Shown: positions 1-7,735, numbered from the stretch's first letter. The stretch is DNA of 12,065 nt from DASYSA01 sp036003885 (GCA_036003885.1 DASYSA010000006.1:1-12065), one strand, 5' to 3'. The notes: a model not told the origin generated them from the letters alone. Made by a program: numbers and translations.

Positions 1-2410
1 GAACCGCTTCTCACCCATAGCCGCCTATTACCTCGGCTTTGTGCCTCAGGCTGATGCAAGTGGCCAGGCGACCGCCGGCGCTGACCAGATAACCAACAAC
101 CATTACTTCACCGCGCGAGTCGATCATCAGATCAATCAAAAACAGGTGTTGAACTTCACCCTGAATGTCTTTGATTCGAAGGTCGACAATCCATTCCCAT
201 TTGGCGGCGTAGCTCCGAACGATTCGTCGGTTCCGGGATTTGGCGGCATCGACAAGGACCGGACCTACAACTATGTGGTCCGGCACACTGATTCGATTAC
301 GCCCACGCTGATCAATTCGTTGTTGCTGGGCTACGCGCGCAACAACTTTCCTTCGCTCCAGCCTCAGAACAAGACCACGCCGGCCGCGATCGGGTTTACA
401 GGCAACTTCGTCGTCGATCCGGCGCTGGCCGGCCCACCGCTGATCTGGTTCTTCGATAGAAACTTCTCAGTCGGCAATGCCGTTCAGGGCCCGCAGGCGA
501 GGGTCACTGAGAACTTCCAGATTCAGGATTCGGTTAGTTGGGCAAAAGGGAACCACCGCGTGAAGTTCGGCTTTGACGGAACGCAGTACAGGCATGATCA
601 GGCGTTCTTGTTCGTCAATCAAGGCATCATCGGGTTCACGCGCCTGGTTGGCGGGAATACAACGGGCGATGACTTCGCTGACTTTCTGATCGGCAACTCG
701 CCGGGATTCATCCAGACGGGTTCGAACGGCGACCGCGATTTCCGCCAGAAAGCAGCGGCGTTCTTTGGCCAGGACACCTGGCACGTGCGCGAGGGACTCA
801 CTCTGTCACTCGGCCTCAGATGGGAGTACACCTCTCCGCTGACCGACAAGTTCAATCGTGTTTCATACTATCGGCCGGGCGTCGTCTCGCAGTTGTTGAC
901 CGGAGGCCGGCTTCGAACCTTCGAGGGCACCCCGATAGTTGTGCCGCCGGGTGAACGGGCTCCAAACGGGGTCGTATTCGTGGGCGACCCAGACCCCGTG
1001 CTCGGCGGCATAGTTCCTGCCGGCGGTGTGAGGAAAGACAAGAACAACTTTGGCCCGCGAGTAGGTCTTGCTTATTCACCCCGGGCTACGAGCGGATGGC
1101 TGGGCACACTCCTGGGCGATCGCGAGACCGTGATTCGCGCCGGTTTTGGTCTCTTTTATGGAGCGATCATCGGCGATACGGCTCTGCAGCAACTCTCCGC
1201 GCCTGGCTTCAGCGGGACGAACTTTTTTGCGATCACCGGAGGAGCCGGAACTCTCGCCAATCCGTTCGCTCCCGATCCGTTCCCGAACTTCCGCGGCAAC
1301 GCTGGGAGTCTGCCGAACCCGTTCACCCAGAGCCAGCTCGAACTGTTCGCGCCGCTGTCCTTCACGTCACAGCCGATCGATCCGCTGATTCGCACACCTT
1401 ACACGATGGGCTGGAATATGACGGTTGAGCGGGGCTTCAAACACAATTACGTGGCGAGCCTGAGCTACGTCGGCAACGTCGGCCGCAAACTCTACGCGGT
1501 CGAGGAGCTGAATCCCTCGGTTGGAACGTTCTTCCCCGTGCCCGCCGGAAGAACGATACCGGCGCCCGCGCCTGGTAATCAGAACGAGCGCCGCTTGAAC
1601 AACGATATTCAGGAGAGCGTCGGCCAGTTGGTATCGGGCGCAAACTCCTGGTACAACGCCTTTCAGGCGAACGTGCAAAAGCGTTTCGCAAGCGGGCTGC
1701 TGTTCCAGGTCGCTTACACATACGCGAAAGCCATCAACGAGACCGATACTCAGCGGGGAGTATTGGATCGACTCGACCGGCGCGCAGCACGGGGCTTGTC
1801 GGGTGACGATGTACCGCACCGGTTAGTCGCCAGTTGGATATACGATCTGCCATTCGCGCGCAAACTCGGAGGACCTCTGGGAACCGTGCTGAATGGCTGG
1901 AGCATTGGCGGCATCGCGGTCTTCCAATCCGGAACTCCCATCACTGTATTGAACCCGTTCGACACCACGGGCGATGGTGGAGCGCTCCGGTCCTTTGCCG
2001 ATTTGGGCGAGCCGTTCAGGAACATCGATCCGCGGACGAACGACGGTCGGGCTTTCAATCCAGGTTCCTTTGTCGCTTTTGGCGATCCTGACACGGGCTT
2101 CGATTTGGCGACGGATTTTCGGCGCGGCACGTCAGGCCGCAATCAGGTTCGGGTCCACAATGGCGCAAACAACTGGGACCTGGTGTTGACCAAGAAGACG
2201 CGCCTGTGGTCTGAGACAAAGGCGTTAGAGCTTCGCTTCGAAGCATTTAATGCATTTAACCATACCCAGTTCACAACCGTGGACACTAACGTTGATCGAA
2301 TAGTCCGCGATGCGAGCGGGCAGATCGATGCAAGCAAGAGCACCTTCGGGAAGTTTACCGGCGCTGCCGAGTCACGCGTGTTGCAGCTCGGAGTGCGCTT
2401 CTCGTTTTGA
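1..2410 (+). CDS. Oar-like TonB-dependent outer-membrane receptor, 5'-partial
   Basis: The frame is open from base 2 with no stop before the TGA at 2408-2410, so the GTG at 41 is not the true start; the gene runs off the left edge and about 802 residues are visible. The visible part is beta-barrel sequence: alternating aromatic/polar strands, repeated motifs such as RAGFGLFYG, LSYVGNVGRKLY, FQVAYTYAKAIN and LELRFEAFNAFNHTQF, and a C-terminal LQLGVRFSF ending in Phe, the usual signal for insertion by the BAM complex. These are typical of the large Oar-like receptors of Acidobacteriota, which normally begin with a signal peptide, a carboxypeptidase-regulatory-like domain and a plug; those parts would lie left of the window. 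The role is probably uptake or binding of large substrates at the outer membrane. The substrate cannot be read from the sequence. Confidence 0.9.
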   Translation, partial: NRFSPIAAYYLGFVPQADASGQATAGADQITNNHYFTARVDHQINQKQVLNFTLNVFDSKVDNPFPFGGVAPNDSSVPGFGGIDKDRTYNYVVRHTDSITPTLINSLLLGYARNNFPSLQPQNKTTPAAIGFTGNFVVDPALAGPPLIWFFDRNFSVGNAVQGPQARVTENFQIQDSVSWAKGNHRVKFGFDGTQYRHDQAFLFVNQGIIGFTRLVGGNTTGDDFADFLIGNSPGFIQTGSNGDRDFRQKAAAFFGQDTWHVREGLTLSLGLRWEYTSPLTDKFNRVSYYRPGVVSQLLTGGRLRTFEGTPIVVPPGERAPNGVVFVGDPDPVLGGIVPAGGVRKDKNNFGPRVGLAYSPRATSGWLGTLLGDRETVIRAGFGLFYGAIIGDTALQQLSAPGFSGTNFFAITGGAGTLANPFAPDPFPNFRGNAGSLPNPFTQSQLELFAPLSFTSQPIDPLIRTPYTMGWNMTVERGFKHNYVASLSYVGNVGRKLYAVEELNPSVGTFFPVPAGRTIPAPAPGNQNERRLNNDIQESVGQLVSGANSWYNAFQANVQKRFASGLLFQVAYTYAKAINETDTQRGVLDRLDRRAARGLSGDDVPHRLVASWIYDLPFARKLGGPLGTVLNGWSIGGIAVFQSGTPITVLNPFDTTGDGGALRSFADLGEPFRNIDPRTNDGRAFNPGSFVAFGDPDTGFDLATDFRRGTSGRNQVRVHNGANNWDLVLTKKTRLWSETKALELRFEAFNAFNHTQFTTVDTNVDRIVRDASGQIDASKSTFGKFTGAAESRVLQLGVRFSF

Positions 2411-2422
2411 TTTGATCTTTGA

Positions 2423-2547
2423 CCCGGGAGGGGAAGTATGCCCCCGCCAATGAATGAGGAGGCAGCGAGTTGGTACCGCGCTGGTTCGGCTTGTTGTCTT
2501 CTGTTTGCGGCCTACTCAGCTGGCGGGGGCAGGCTCCCCCTCCCGGG
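2423..2547. repeat. 27-bp inverted-repeat element after the receptor gene
   Basis: The left arm (2423-2449, starting CCCGGGAGGGG and ending CCCCCGCCA) is matched by the right arm (2521-2547, starting TGGCGGGGGCA and ending CCCTCCCGGG) at 24 of 27 positions in inverted orientation. The arms enclose 71 bp with no believable gene. The element begins 12 bp after the receptor stop codon. It has no T-tract, so it is not a classical intrinsic terminator, though it could form a very stable GC-rich hairpin in the transcript. It may be a small non-autonomous element (MITE-like) or a processing/termination structure. Confidence 0.7.
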
Positions 2548-2621
2548 GCTTCCAGAAAATGAAGGGCTTCAATCCTTGAAGGTCATCCACGAAATTTCCA
2601 AACGGAAGGACTGGCCGAGGG

Positions 2622-3656
2622 ATGCAGGTAGCTGAAAGCATAATTAGTGACCGGCTGCTGGGGACCAGCAGCATCCAACCTAACCACTCCTCCTTCCTGC
2701 AAGAGCGTGTCATTGGCGCCAGTCGCTGGGCTGCTGAAGCCCGCACTCGGCTTGCGGCTCACGCGGCGCACGACAACACGGTCATCCTGGAAGGTGAACC
2801 GGGGACAGGGAGAGAGTTCCTGGCCCGCATGATTCACAAGTGCAGCGCTCGCAGCAAAGGTCCGTTTGTCGCCATCTCGTTCGACTCTGTGTCCGACGAA
2901 TCGGCCGAGGCAGCTTTGTTTGGGTCGGTGCGGTCGCTGCCAACCGGACCCAGACTCATTCACCCGGGATTGGTCGAATCGGCCGAGGGGGGGATCGTTT
3001 ACATCGCCGACGCCTCGAAGCTCAGCTTCTCGTTGCGTGCGAACATCTCGCGGTTGATCCAATACAACGAATTTCGCCGTTCGGGGGACGTGTCGGTTCA
3101 ACGATCGAATGTTCGGATCATGCTCGGCTCGACCAGCCGGCTGGACGCCGGTCTCGGAAAGGAATGGAGTTTGGTAAGGACTGAAGTCCGCGTTGGGGAC
3201 GTATTGTTCGTTCCACCGCTTCGAGAGAGACCGGAAGATATCGAACCGCTGATCAGCCATTTCGTGAAACAGGCATGCGAACAGACGGGCAGGGAAGTCA
3301 GGCAGGTCGCGCCCGAGGCGATGGCGGTCATGCGCCGCCACCTGTGGCCGGGTAACGTAGCGGAGTTGCGGGGAATGGTTGAGCAGATGGTCCAGCGCTG
3401 CGCACCTCCAATGATTGGGCTCTCCCATCTTCCGGCGCACATTGCGGATTCACCTGAGTCGGTCCAGTACGGATTGCCTCCCTCCGGCCTGGATCTGATC
3501 AATGAAGTTCGGAAATATGAGATGGCTATTCTGTGCGCCGCATTGAAGCAGTGTCACGGTGTGCAGAAGAAGACCGCCACTCTGTTGGGCCTGAAGCCAA
3601 CGACGTTGAACATGAAGTTGAAGGCTTACGAAATTGATGCGAGCGCTTATAAGTGA
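2622..3656 (+). CDS. Enhancer-binding-protein-like regulator with degenerate AAA+ motifs and Fis-type HTH
   Basis: The 344-residue protein aligns by eye along a sigma54-activator AAA+ domain (about 28-275) and a C-terminal Fis-type helix-turn-helix (about 290-340, with KKTATLLGLKPTTLNMKLKAYEI). Landmarks: Walker A at 58-65 is GEPGTGRE, with Arg for the catalytic Lys. The GAFTGA loop after LFG is SLPTGP (105-110). Walker B at 124-131 is GIVYIADA instead of GTLFLDEI. The usual arginine-finger stretch FREDLYYRL is WSLVRTEVR. PPLRERPEDI (198-207) and WPGNVAELR (242-250) are kept. There is no N-terminal receiver, PAS or GAF domain. It is therefore likely a DNA-binding regulator that no longer hydrolyses ATP or opens sigma54 promoters. 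Start: the ATG at 2622 follows GGAAGGA (2604-2610) at 11 nt, and an in-frame stop lies at 2577-2579. Confidence 0.85.
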   Translation: MQVAESIISDRLLGTSSIQPNHSSFLQERVIGASRWAAEARTRLAAHAAHDNTVILEGEPGTGREFLARMIHKCSARSKGPFVAISFDSVSDESAEAALFGSVRSLPTGPRLIHPGLVESAEGGIVYIADASKLSFSLRANISRLIQYNEFRRSGDVSVQRSNVRIMLGSTSRLDAGLGKEWSLVRTEVRVGDVLFVPPLRERPEDIEPLISHFVKQACEQTGREVRQVAPEAMAVMRRHLWPGNVAELRGMVEQMVQRCAPPMIGLSHLPAHIADSPESVQYGLPPSGLDLINEVRKYEMAILCAALKQCHGVQKKTATLLGLKPTTLNMKLKAYEIDASAYK

Positions 3657-3660
3657 AGAA

Positions 3661-3698
3661 AGCGAATTTCGAAATTCGCATTTCGAAATTCGCAATTC
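3661..3698. repeat. Heptamer-repeat palindrome between convergent genes
   Basis: Seven-base units (GCGAATT, TCGAAAT, TCGCATT, TCGAAAT, TCGCAAT) follow one another. The stretch 3662-3679 is an 18-bp perfect palindrome centred on CG. It begins 5 bp after the stop of the regulator gene (+) and ends 4 bp before the stop of the gene on the other strand, so it fills the whole convergent gap. It may act as a two-way transcript end or stability hairpin. The layout resembles the heptanucleotide STRR repeats known from cyanobacteria; kinship is not implied. Confidence 0.75.
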
Positions 3699-3702
3699 CT
3701 GG

Positions 3703-4947
3703 CTAAGGCTCACATCGTTCGTTGCAAAGAAAAGCTCTTGGCGCCTCGCCCGAGTTCGTGATGACTATCGCGCCAGGCAGACCCCTACACACCTTGGTTC
3801 CTTTTGCGACCACCTTCTGAAACGTATCCGCTTCGAGTGTTGGGTCCTTGAAGGTCAACTTCTTGGGTGTAACGCCTCCGACCGTAATTGTCGCATTAGA
3901 TCGAATCCTGTCCGCTTCTATGACCAGGGAAACTGCGCCCGATGAGCTCCGTTCAAGTCTGCAAGTGCCCAGCGTCGGCGGAACCTGATCAACAGGAGGG
4001 GGAGGAGGGGGAGCCACCGAGGCACAGGCGAATGTCACAACGATGCCCTGTTCATTCCCGATCGGGCAACCCGGATGCGCGCCCGCAGGAAGAACTGTCA
4101 GATTCCGGCTCGTTCCGTTTGGGCCGCTCACAAAGATCAGGAAAGTCTTTCCAGCATTGACTGAACCAAACTCGAAAACTGCGTCTATCAGGTTTGGATT
4201 GAGAATGGACCACTTCGACGACTGAACTACGTGGTTGGGATCATTTCGATCGACGGCAAAGACCGAGGTGACGTTTGGCGTGCCGTCTGCTCGTACGAAG
4301 CACGAACCGGATACAAGAAGATCCTGGCCAAGCGAGCAGTTGCCGGCCGAGGGCGTGGCTGATATGACAACAGGCGCGCGCTCTCCAAGTTCAATTGGAC
4401 ATGTGATCGACTGCGTGAACTCTCCGAAGATGTTGTCGGGAGAGGCCAGCACCGTTCGACTCAACGTTAATGTCGCCAGACCCCCACAGCACGCAAGAGG
4501 AAATGGAGTCCCAGGCAGAGCGGGCGAAAGGGCCGGGATGAGCGCCTGCACGAGAAGCCCATTAACCGAGGTGACGTTGGTGAGGGGGATCATCAACTCG
4601 GGTATGCCGTCGCCATTGGTGTCGCAGGTAATCTTCCCATTCTGAGGAGGGAAGGAACATCCCACAATGTTCAGACCAACTTCACACACGGCATTGATGA
4701 TACCTTTCGTGGATCCCGCCAGAACCGCAGGTTGGTTTGGAGCAACCGCCACGGGAAGAATTGGGAGGATGGTGAGAGTGTTCGCAGTCTCAATCTGGCG
4801 CCTGGGCGCGGGCCGCCGTGCATAGACTGGTGCTGAAGTAAGGGTCAGAAAGATAGCCATCATTAAAAGCGTGCCAGTCCTGCGGAAGGCGCGGCCTCCA
4901 ATTGCTTCTTGAGTTCTTCGCACGACGATCAGATCCAGATTGCTCAC
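3703..4947 (-). CDS. Secreted Cys-rich protein of unknown function
   Basis: This 414-residue protein has no family I can name with confidence. It begins at GTG 4945-4947, supported by GGAGG (complement of 4954-4958) six bases upstream. A long basic N-region (two RR pairs at 10-11 and 22-23) precedes a hydrophobic segment (about 26-38) and an AxA-like cleavage site after VYA (43), so it is exported, perhaps by Tat, more likely by Sec. The mature part has a DTNGDGIPE segment (109-117) like a calcium-binding loop. Several Cys occur (88, 97, 108, a CC pair near 157). A middle stretch from about VVISATPSAGNCSLGQDLLVSG reads like an IPT/TIG immunoglobulin-fold repeat. A hexaproline linker (313-318) and a C-terminal domain with four more Cys follow. 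A cell-surface or extracellular binding role is only an inference. Confidence 0.8.
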   Translation of the reverse strand: MSNLDLIVVRRTQEAIGGRAFRRTGTLLMMAIFLTLTSAPVYARRPAPRRQIETANTLTILPILPVAVAPNQPAVLAGSTKGIINAVCEVGLNIVGCSFPPQNGKITCDTNGDGIPELMIPLTNVTSVNGLLVQALIPALSPALPGTPFPLACCGGLATLTLSRTVLASPDNIFGEFTQSITCPIELGERAPVVISATPSAGNCSLGQDLLVSGSCFVRADGTPNVTSVFAVDRNDPNHVVQSSKWSILNPNLIDAVFEFGSVNAGKTFLIFVSGPNGTSRNLTVLPAGAHPGCPIGNEQGIVVTFACASVAPPPPPPVDQVPPTLGTCRLERSSSGAVSLVIEADRIRSNATITVGGVTPKKLTFKDPTLEADTFQKVVAKGTKVCRGLPGAIVITNSGEAPRAFLCNERCEP

Positions 4948-4953
4948 GAGCTA

Positions 4954-4958
4954 CCTCC
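4954..4958 (-). promoter_or_regulatory. Shine-Dalgarno site fixing the GTG start of the secreted protein
   Basis: On the minus strand GGAGG is followed by six bases (TAGCTC) and GTG. This supports a GTG start at 4947 rather than an internal ATG near the hydrophobic segment. Confidence 0.7.
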
Positions 4959-4990
4959 GTCAACCAGAAGAGGGTCTGCCTGTATCGAGA

Positions 4991-5021
4991 ACTATACTGA
5001 GCAATGAGGTCTTATGTCCAA
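4991..5021 (-). promoter_or_regulatory. Possible sigma70-type promoter for the secreted protein
   Basis: On the minus strand TTGGAC (complement of 5016-5021) and TATAGT (complement of 4991-4996) are separated by 19 bp. This is longer than the 17-bp optimum, and the -35 match is weak. It would give a leader of roughly 35-40 nt before the GTG. Tentative. Confidence 0.25.
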
Positions 5022-5035
5022 CGAGCCCAATAGGC

Positions 5036-5251
5036 ATTTTGGATTTTAGATTTTGGATTTTGGATTGAAGGAGGTTTTAAGATACTCGATTTACCTTGAT
5101 AGGGAATAGGAATTCCGGATTTGTCGATTTTGGATTTGGATTGAGGGAGTTTGGCGATTTTGGAGATTATTAGATTGAAGAGGCCGATCCAAGGTGAATT
5201 CCAAATTCAAAATCTCCGCCAATCCAAAATCCAAAATCTAAAATCCAAAAT
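5036..5251. repeat. Perfect 31-bp inverted repeat built of A/T-rich heptamers
   Basis: The left arm 5036-5066 (ATTTTGG, ATTTTAG, ATTTTGG, ATTTTGG, ATT) is the exact reverse complement of 5221-5251. The arms are made of 7-bp units differing at one or two bases. The 154 bp between them hold further degenerate copies on both strands (for example GATTTTGG at 5156-5163 and CAAAATCTCC near 5206), so an extended cruciform or long hairpin is possible. The right arm ends 4 bp from the stop of the SirB1-like gene, making the element that gene's 3' region; it also lies just upstream of the secreted-protein promoter region. No gene lies in it. Confidence 0.85.
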
Positions 5252-5255
5252 CGAA

Positions 5256-6101
5256 TTAGTTCAGTTTCGCCCGGTCCTGTCGGATAGACTTCATCTGTTC
5301 GCGGATCGCCTCGCCATCGGGAGCTTCGGGCGCCAGTGTCAGATAGCGATCAAGTTCATCGAGTGCGCCGGTGGTTTTGCCTGCAGCGGCGAGCAACAGT
5401 CCGTGATCGCGAATGTGCGACAGTGAATCGGGGTTGATCAGAAGAATGCGTTCTATAGCCGCCAGGGCCCTGTGATAGTCGGTTGTACCAGAGTAAATGC
5501 CGAGGATGTTGGATAGCACTCGGGTGAGAATCTGCTTCCTGGTGGCGGGCAACAGGTGCTCGGGTCGCAGCGCTACCTTGCCTCGACTCAGGCTCGACAA
5601 GAGATCTGCGCAACCCACCTCGCCCAATAGACGCCCTCTGTTGAATACATCAATAAAGACCTCCCCGTTCTCATCCGAATGTTTGACTATGAAATGGCCC
5701 GGGAGTCCAACGCCATCAACGGCGAATCCGATTCTTCTCGCGACCTCCATATACACTACCGCCAGGGTTATCGGTATTCCCGTGCGCCGGTCTATCACTT
5801 CATTCAGATAGCTGTTTCGTGGATCGTAGTAGTTGTCGATGTTTCCCCGGAATCGAAGCTCGTCGAACAGGGTGCTGTTGATCGCGGAGATAAAGTCCAG
5901 AGACGTCTCGGCGCTGCCCGCCTGCTCGCGGGCGAGATCTGCTATTCGATCGAGTTTCTCGAGATAGAGAGACGTTTCAATGCGAGGATACTCTTCAGCC
6001 GCGATCAGCAGCGCTGCCAGGGCAAGGTCTACTCTGTCGTCATCGCGCGATACGACTTCGGCAAAGCGGCGTCGAATCTCCTCTGGGGCTTCTTTCGACA
6101 C
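5256..6101 (-). CDS. SirB1-family transglutaminase-fold protein with TPR tail
   Basis: The family signature is strong: NSYLNEVIDRRTGIPITLAVVYMEVARRIGF (about 96-126), GVGLPGHFIVK (130-140) and FIDVFNRGRLL (149-159). It belongs to the SirB1/Transglut_core2 group. The usual transglutaminase Cys position lies in GIPITLA and is not Cys, while His136 and Asp151 remain, so classical transglutaminase or protease activity is doubtful, as generally in this family. Residues about 200-258 form two TPR-like helical pairs (NILGIYSGTTDYHRALAAIERILLINPD and the following GLLLAAAGKTTGALDELDRYLTLAPEA). I chose GTG at 6101 (281 aa) over TTG at 6131 because GGAGG stands six bases before it. There is no signal peptide, so it is probably cytoplasmic. 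The cellular role of the family is not settled. Confidence 0.88.
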   Translation of the reverse strand: MSKEAPEEIRRRFAEVVSRDDDRVDLALAALLIAAEEYPRIETSLYLEKLDRIADLAREQAGSAETSLDFISAINSTLFDELRFRGNIDNYYDPRNSYLNEVIDRRTGIPITLAVVYMEVARRIGFAVDGVGLPGHFIVKHSDENGEVFIDVFNRGRLLGEVGCADLLSSLSRGKVALRPEHLLPATRKQILTRVLSNILGIYSGTTDYHRALAAIERILLINPDSLSHIRDHGLLLAAAGKTTGALDELDRYLTLAPEAPDGEAIREQMKSIRQDRAKLN

Positions 6102-6107
6102 AGTGCT

Positions 6108-6112
6108 CCTCC
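6108..6112 (-). promoter_or_regulatory. Shine-Dalgarno site fixing the GTG start of the SirB1-like gene
   Basis: On the minus strand GGAGG is followed by six bases and GTG (6099-6101). The longer in-frame TTG start at 6131 has no such site and would place this motif inside the coding region. Confidence 0.65.
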
Positions 6113-6280
6113 GAGGCTCGCTCGCACCCAACCGCTCCCGCCACGGGAACAGACAAGACGGATGAAGAAGAAAGACCGGGACGCGGACTCCCTTTCAAAA
6201 TCGCCTTGTCGCTCGCCGGCGCAGTCGCTTCCAGCGACTTAGCCAGGCACCGATGGCGGAGCCTGCCCAGTCAAAACTAA

Positions 6281-6308
6281 GGGGCTGATGCGGCATGCCA
6301 TCAGCCCC
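6281..6308 (-). terminator. Intrinsic terminator of the esterase operon
   Basis: Read on the minus strand, GGGGCTGATG and CATCAGCCCC form a perfect 10-bp stem around an 8-nt loop and are followed directly by TTAGTTTT (complement of 6273-6280). It lies 24 bp after the esterase stop codon. The remainder of the 6102-6332 gap, about 170 bp, is the leader of the SirB1-like gene; I see only a small 7-bp hairpin there (6223-6239) and no clear promoter. Confidence 0.85.
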
Positions 6309-6332
6309 AAATATAGCATGGAAGGTTCTACT

Positions 6333-7298
6333 TCAGCGGCCTGCTCGAGTGCGCCCTGACGCCTGGCTCTTGCCGTCAGTCTTGAAGCTCCTCCACAGGA
6401 ACTCGTAGGAATGGTCAGCAACCGAAATCATGTACTCCCAGCCATGCCCCCCGGGAAACATATGGTATTCGTGTGCGATGCCGGCTTTGGTCAGCCGTTC
6501 GTCGAATATCTGATTGGCGCCTTGAAACCCGTATCGGTCCTGTTCGCCGACATCGAAGTAGACCTTTATTCCCGATTTCTTGATTGCGGTCGCGTTGCTC
6601 TCGGCAAGGTAGAGCGGATTGTTGGCCCGGAAAAATGCTTCGTCGGGCGGATTGCCGAAGATGTTGCCCACAAGGCTGCCGATGAACTGTGAACGCCGGT
6701 CGGAACCGGAGGTGTTAGGCAGTTCCGGGAGCAGCGCCGAACTGTGAGCTGTCACTGATGAGAACATCTCCGGATGTTTGAAGGCCAGCGTCAACGCGCC
6801 GAAGCCCCCCATCGACAATCCCTGAATGGCTCGCCCCGCTTGTGTGCCCAGGGCGCGATAGGTCTTCTCTACGAACGGGATCAAGTCCTGAATGATCGCG
6901 TCTTCGTATCGAACCCCGTTCTTGGCATTCAGATAAAAGCTGTTCTGACCGGCCGGCGCGACAACTATGAACTCGCCGATTTTGCCGTCATCGCGGAGTT
7001 TGCCGATGGCGGCGGCTACGCCACGGCGTTGGAACTCACCCTCACTTCCATTCATGCCGTGCAGGAAGTAGAGAACGGGATAGCGCCGCTTGGTCTCTTT
7101 TTCATAAGAGGGGGGCAGCAGCACCGCAAACTTCAACTCGCGCCCAAGCGCCGCCGAGGGTAGAGAAGAGTAATCGACGTGAGGCTCTGAAGCTACCGCA
7201 GGCTGTTGTGGTGTTTGGGGAAAAGCATTGAACGCGGCGCATGCAAGGAGCACGAGCGCCGCAAGAATGGAGGCTGCCATTCGCTTTCTTCGTCTCAT
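6333..7298 (-). CDS. Secreted esterase of the esterase D / putative-esterase alpha/beta-hydrolase family
   Basis: 321 residues. The nucleophile elbow GLSMGG places Ser162; Asp254 (GEQDRYG) and His285 (GGHGWEY) complete a credible Ser-Asp-His triad in the right order. FLHGMNGSE (78-86) is the oxyanion-hole strand, and YPVLYFLHG is typical of the esterase D/antigen 85/feruloyl-esterase-like group. The N-terminus MRRRKRMAASILAALVLLAC is a signal peptide. Cleavage may be by signal peptidase I near FNA (25), or the LLAC at 17-20 may serve as a weak lipobox. The ATG at 7298 starts 2 bp after the stop of the upstream AhpD-like gene, and its AAGGG ribosome site lies within that gene's last codons, so the two are an operon with likely translational coupling. 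The substrate is unknown; carboxylic esters of the cell surface or the medium are plausible. Confidence 0.9.
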   Translation of the reverse strand: MRRRKRMAASILAALVLLACAAFNAFPQTPQQPAVASEPHVDYSSLPSAALGRELKFAVLLPPSYEKETKRRYPVLYFLHGMNGSEGEFQRRGVAAAIGKLRDDGKIGEFIVVAPAGQNSFYLNAKNGVRYEDAIIQDLIPFVEKTYRALGTQAGRAIQGLSMGGFGALTLAFKHPEMFSSVTAHSSALLPELPNTSGSDRRSQFIGSLVGNIFGNPPDEAFFRANNPLYLAESNATAIKKSGIKVYFDVGEQDRYGFQGANQIFDERLTKAGIAHEYHMFPGGHGWEYMISVADHSYEFLWRSFKTDGKSQASGRTRAGR

Positions 7299-7300
7299 CG

Positions 7301-7735
7301 TTAACCCTTCACATTGAAGCGAGATCCTTCGCTCGGGAAGTGATTGATATTCATGTTATTGGCCGCAACATCGGTCAGGTCTATGACGGAGGCGGCGTTT
7401 ATTGCTGCTGCGATCGAGATGGTTTCGCTTATCTCTTCTTCAGTGGCGCCGGCCGCCAGGGCTTTCTTGAGGTGTCCTTCGATGCAGCCCTGGCACCTGG
7501 CAATGAGAGAAGCGGCAATCGAAATCAACTCCTGGGTCTTCGTGTCGAGGTGTTTCTTCTCGGAGTAATAGATCTCGCGATAGAACTCGCCGTAGATTCG
7601 GCGCATCTTGGGTTCCATCATCGAATATGACTGAGGTTTCCCGTCGCTGCGCTGCGAATTCGGCTCGGAAGCCGTCGTGTCGGGCCGGGACTCTGTTGCG
7701 AGATCTCCAGGCTTCGGTGCCAACTTACTATCCAT
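7301..7735 (-). CDS. Carboxymuconolactone decarboxylase / AhpD-like protein
   Basis: 144 residues. The stretch E69-x11-C81-QG-C84-x3-H88 is the exact EX11CX2CX3H motif of AhpD-like proteins, in which the CXXC pair and its proton-relay residues carry out thiol-based peroxide or disulfide chemistry. This favours a redox role over the cofactor-free decarboxylation of true carboxymuconolactone decarboxylase. The first 38 residues are polar, low in structure and probably a linker; there is no signal peptide. The start ATG at 7735 follows AAGGAG on the minus strand with 8 nt spacing. It is the first gene of an operon with the esterase. Confidence 0.9.
   Translation of the reverse strand: MDSKLAPKPGDLATESRPDTTASEPNSQRSDGKPQSYSMMEPKMRRIYGEFYREIYYSEKKHLDTKTQELISIAASLIARCQGCIEGHLKKALAAGATEEEISETISIAAAINAASVIDLTDVAANNMNINHFPSEGSRFNVKG

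Noticed and set aside
2438..2635. Small + strand ORF (65 aa) after the receptor gene
   Set aside because: Most of it is the GC-rich inverted repeat, it overlaps the regulator start, and its translation has no family-like features.
2583..3440. Long minus-strand ORF (285 aa) opposite the regulator
   Set aside because: It is antisense to a protein with recognisable AAA+ and HTH parts, and its own translation is rich in Arg/His/Pro without any motif, as expected of a shadow frame in GC-rich DNA.
5036..5251. CRISPR array interpretation of the 7-bp repeats
   Set aside because: The units are 7 bp with no unique spacers and are arranged as inverted arms; no cas gene is near.
5679..6242. Plus-strand ORF (187 aa) opposite the SirB1-like gene
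   Set aside because: It is antisense to a strongly conserved family protein and shows no motif of its own.
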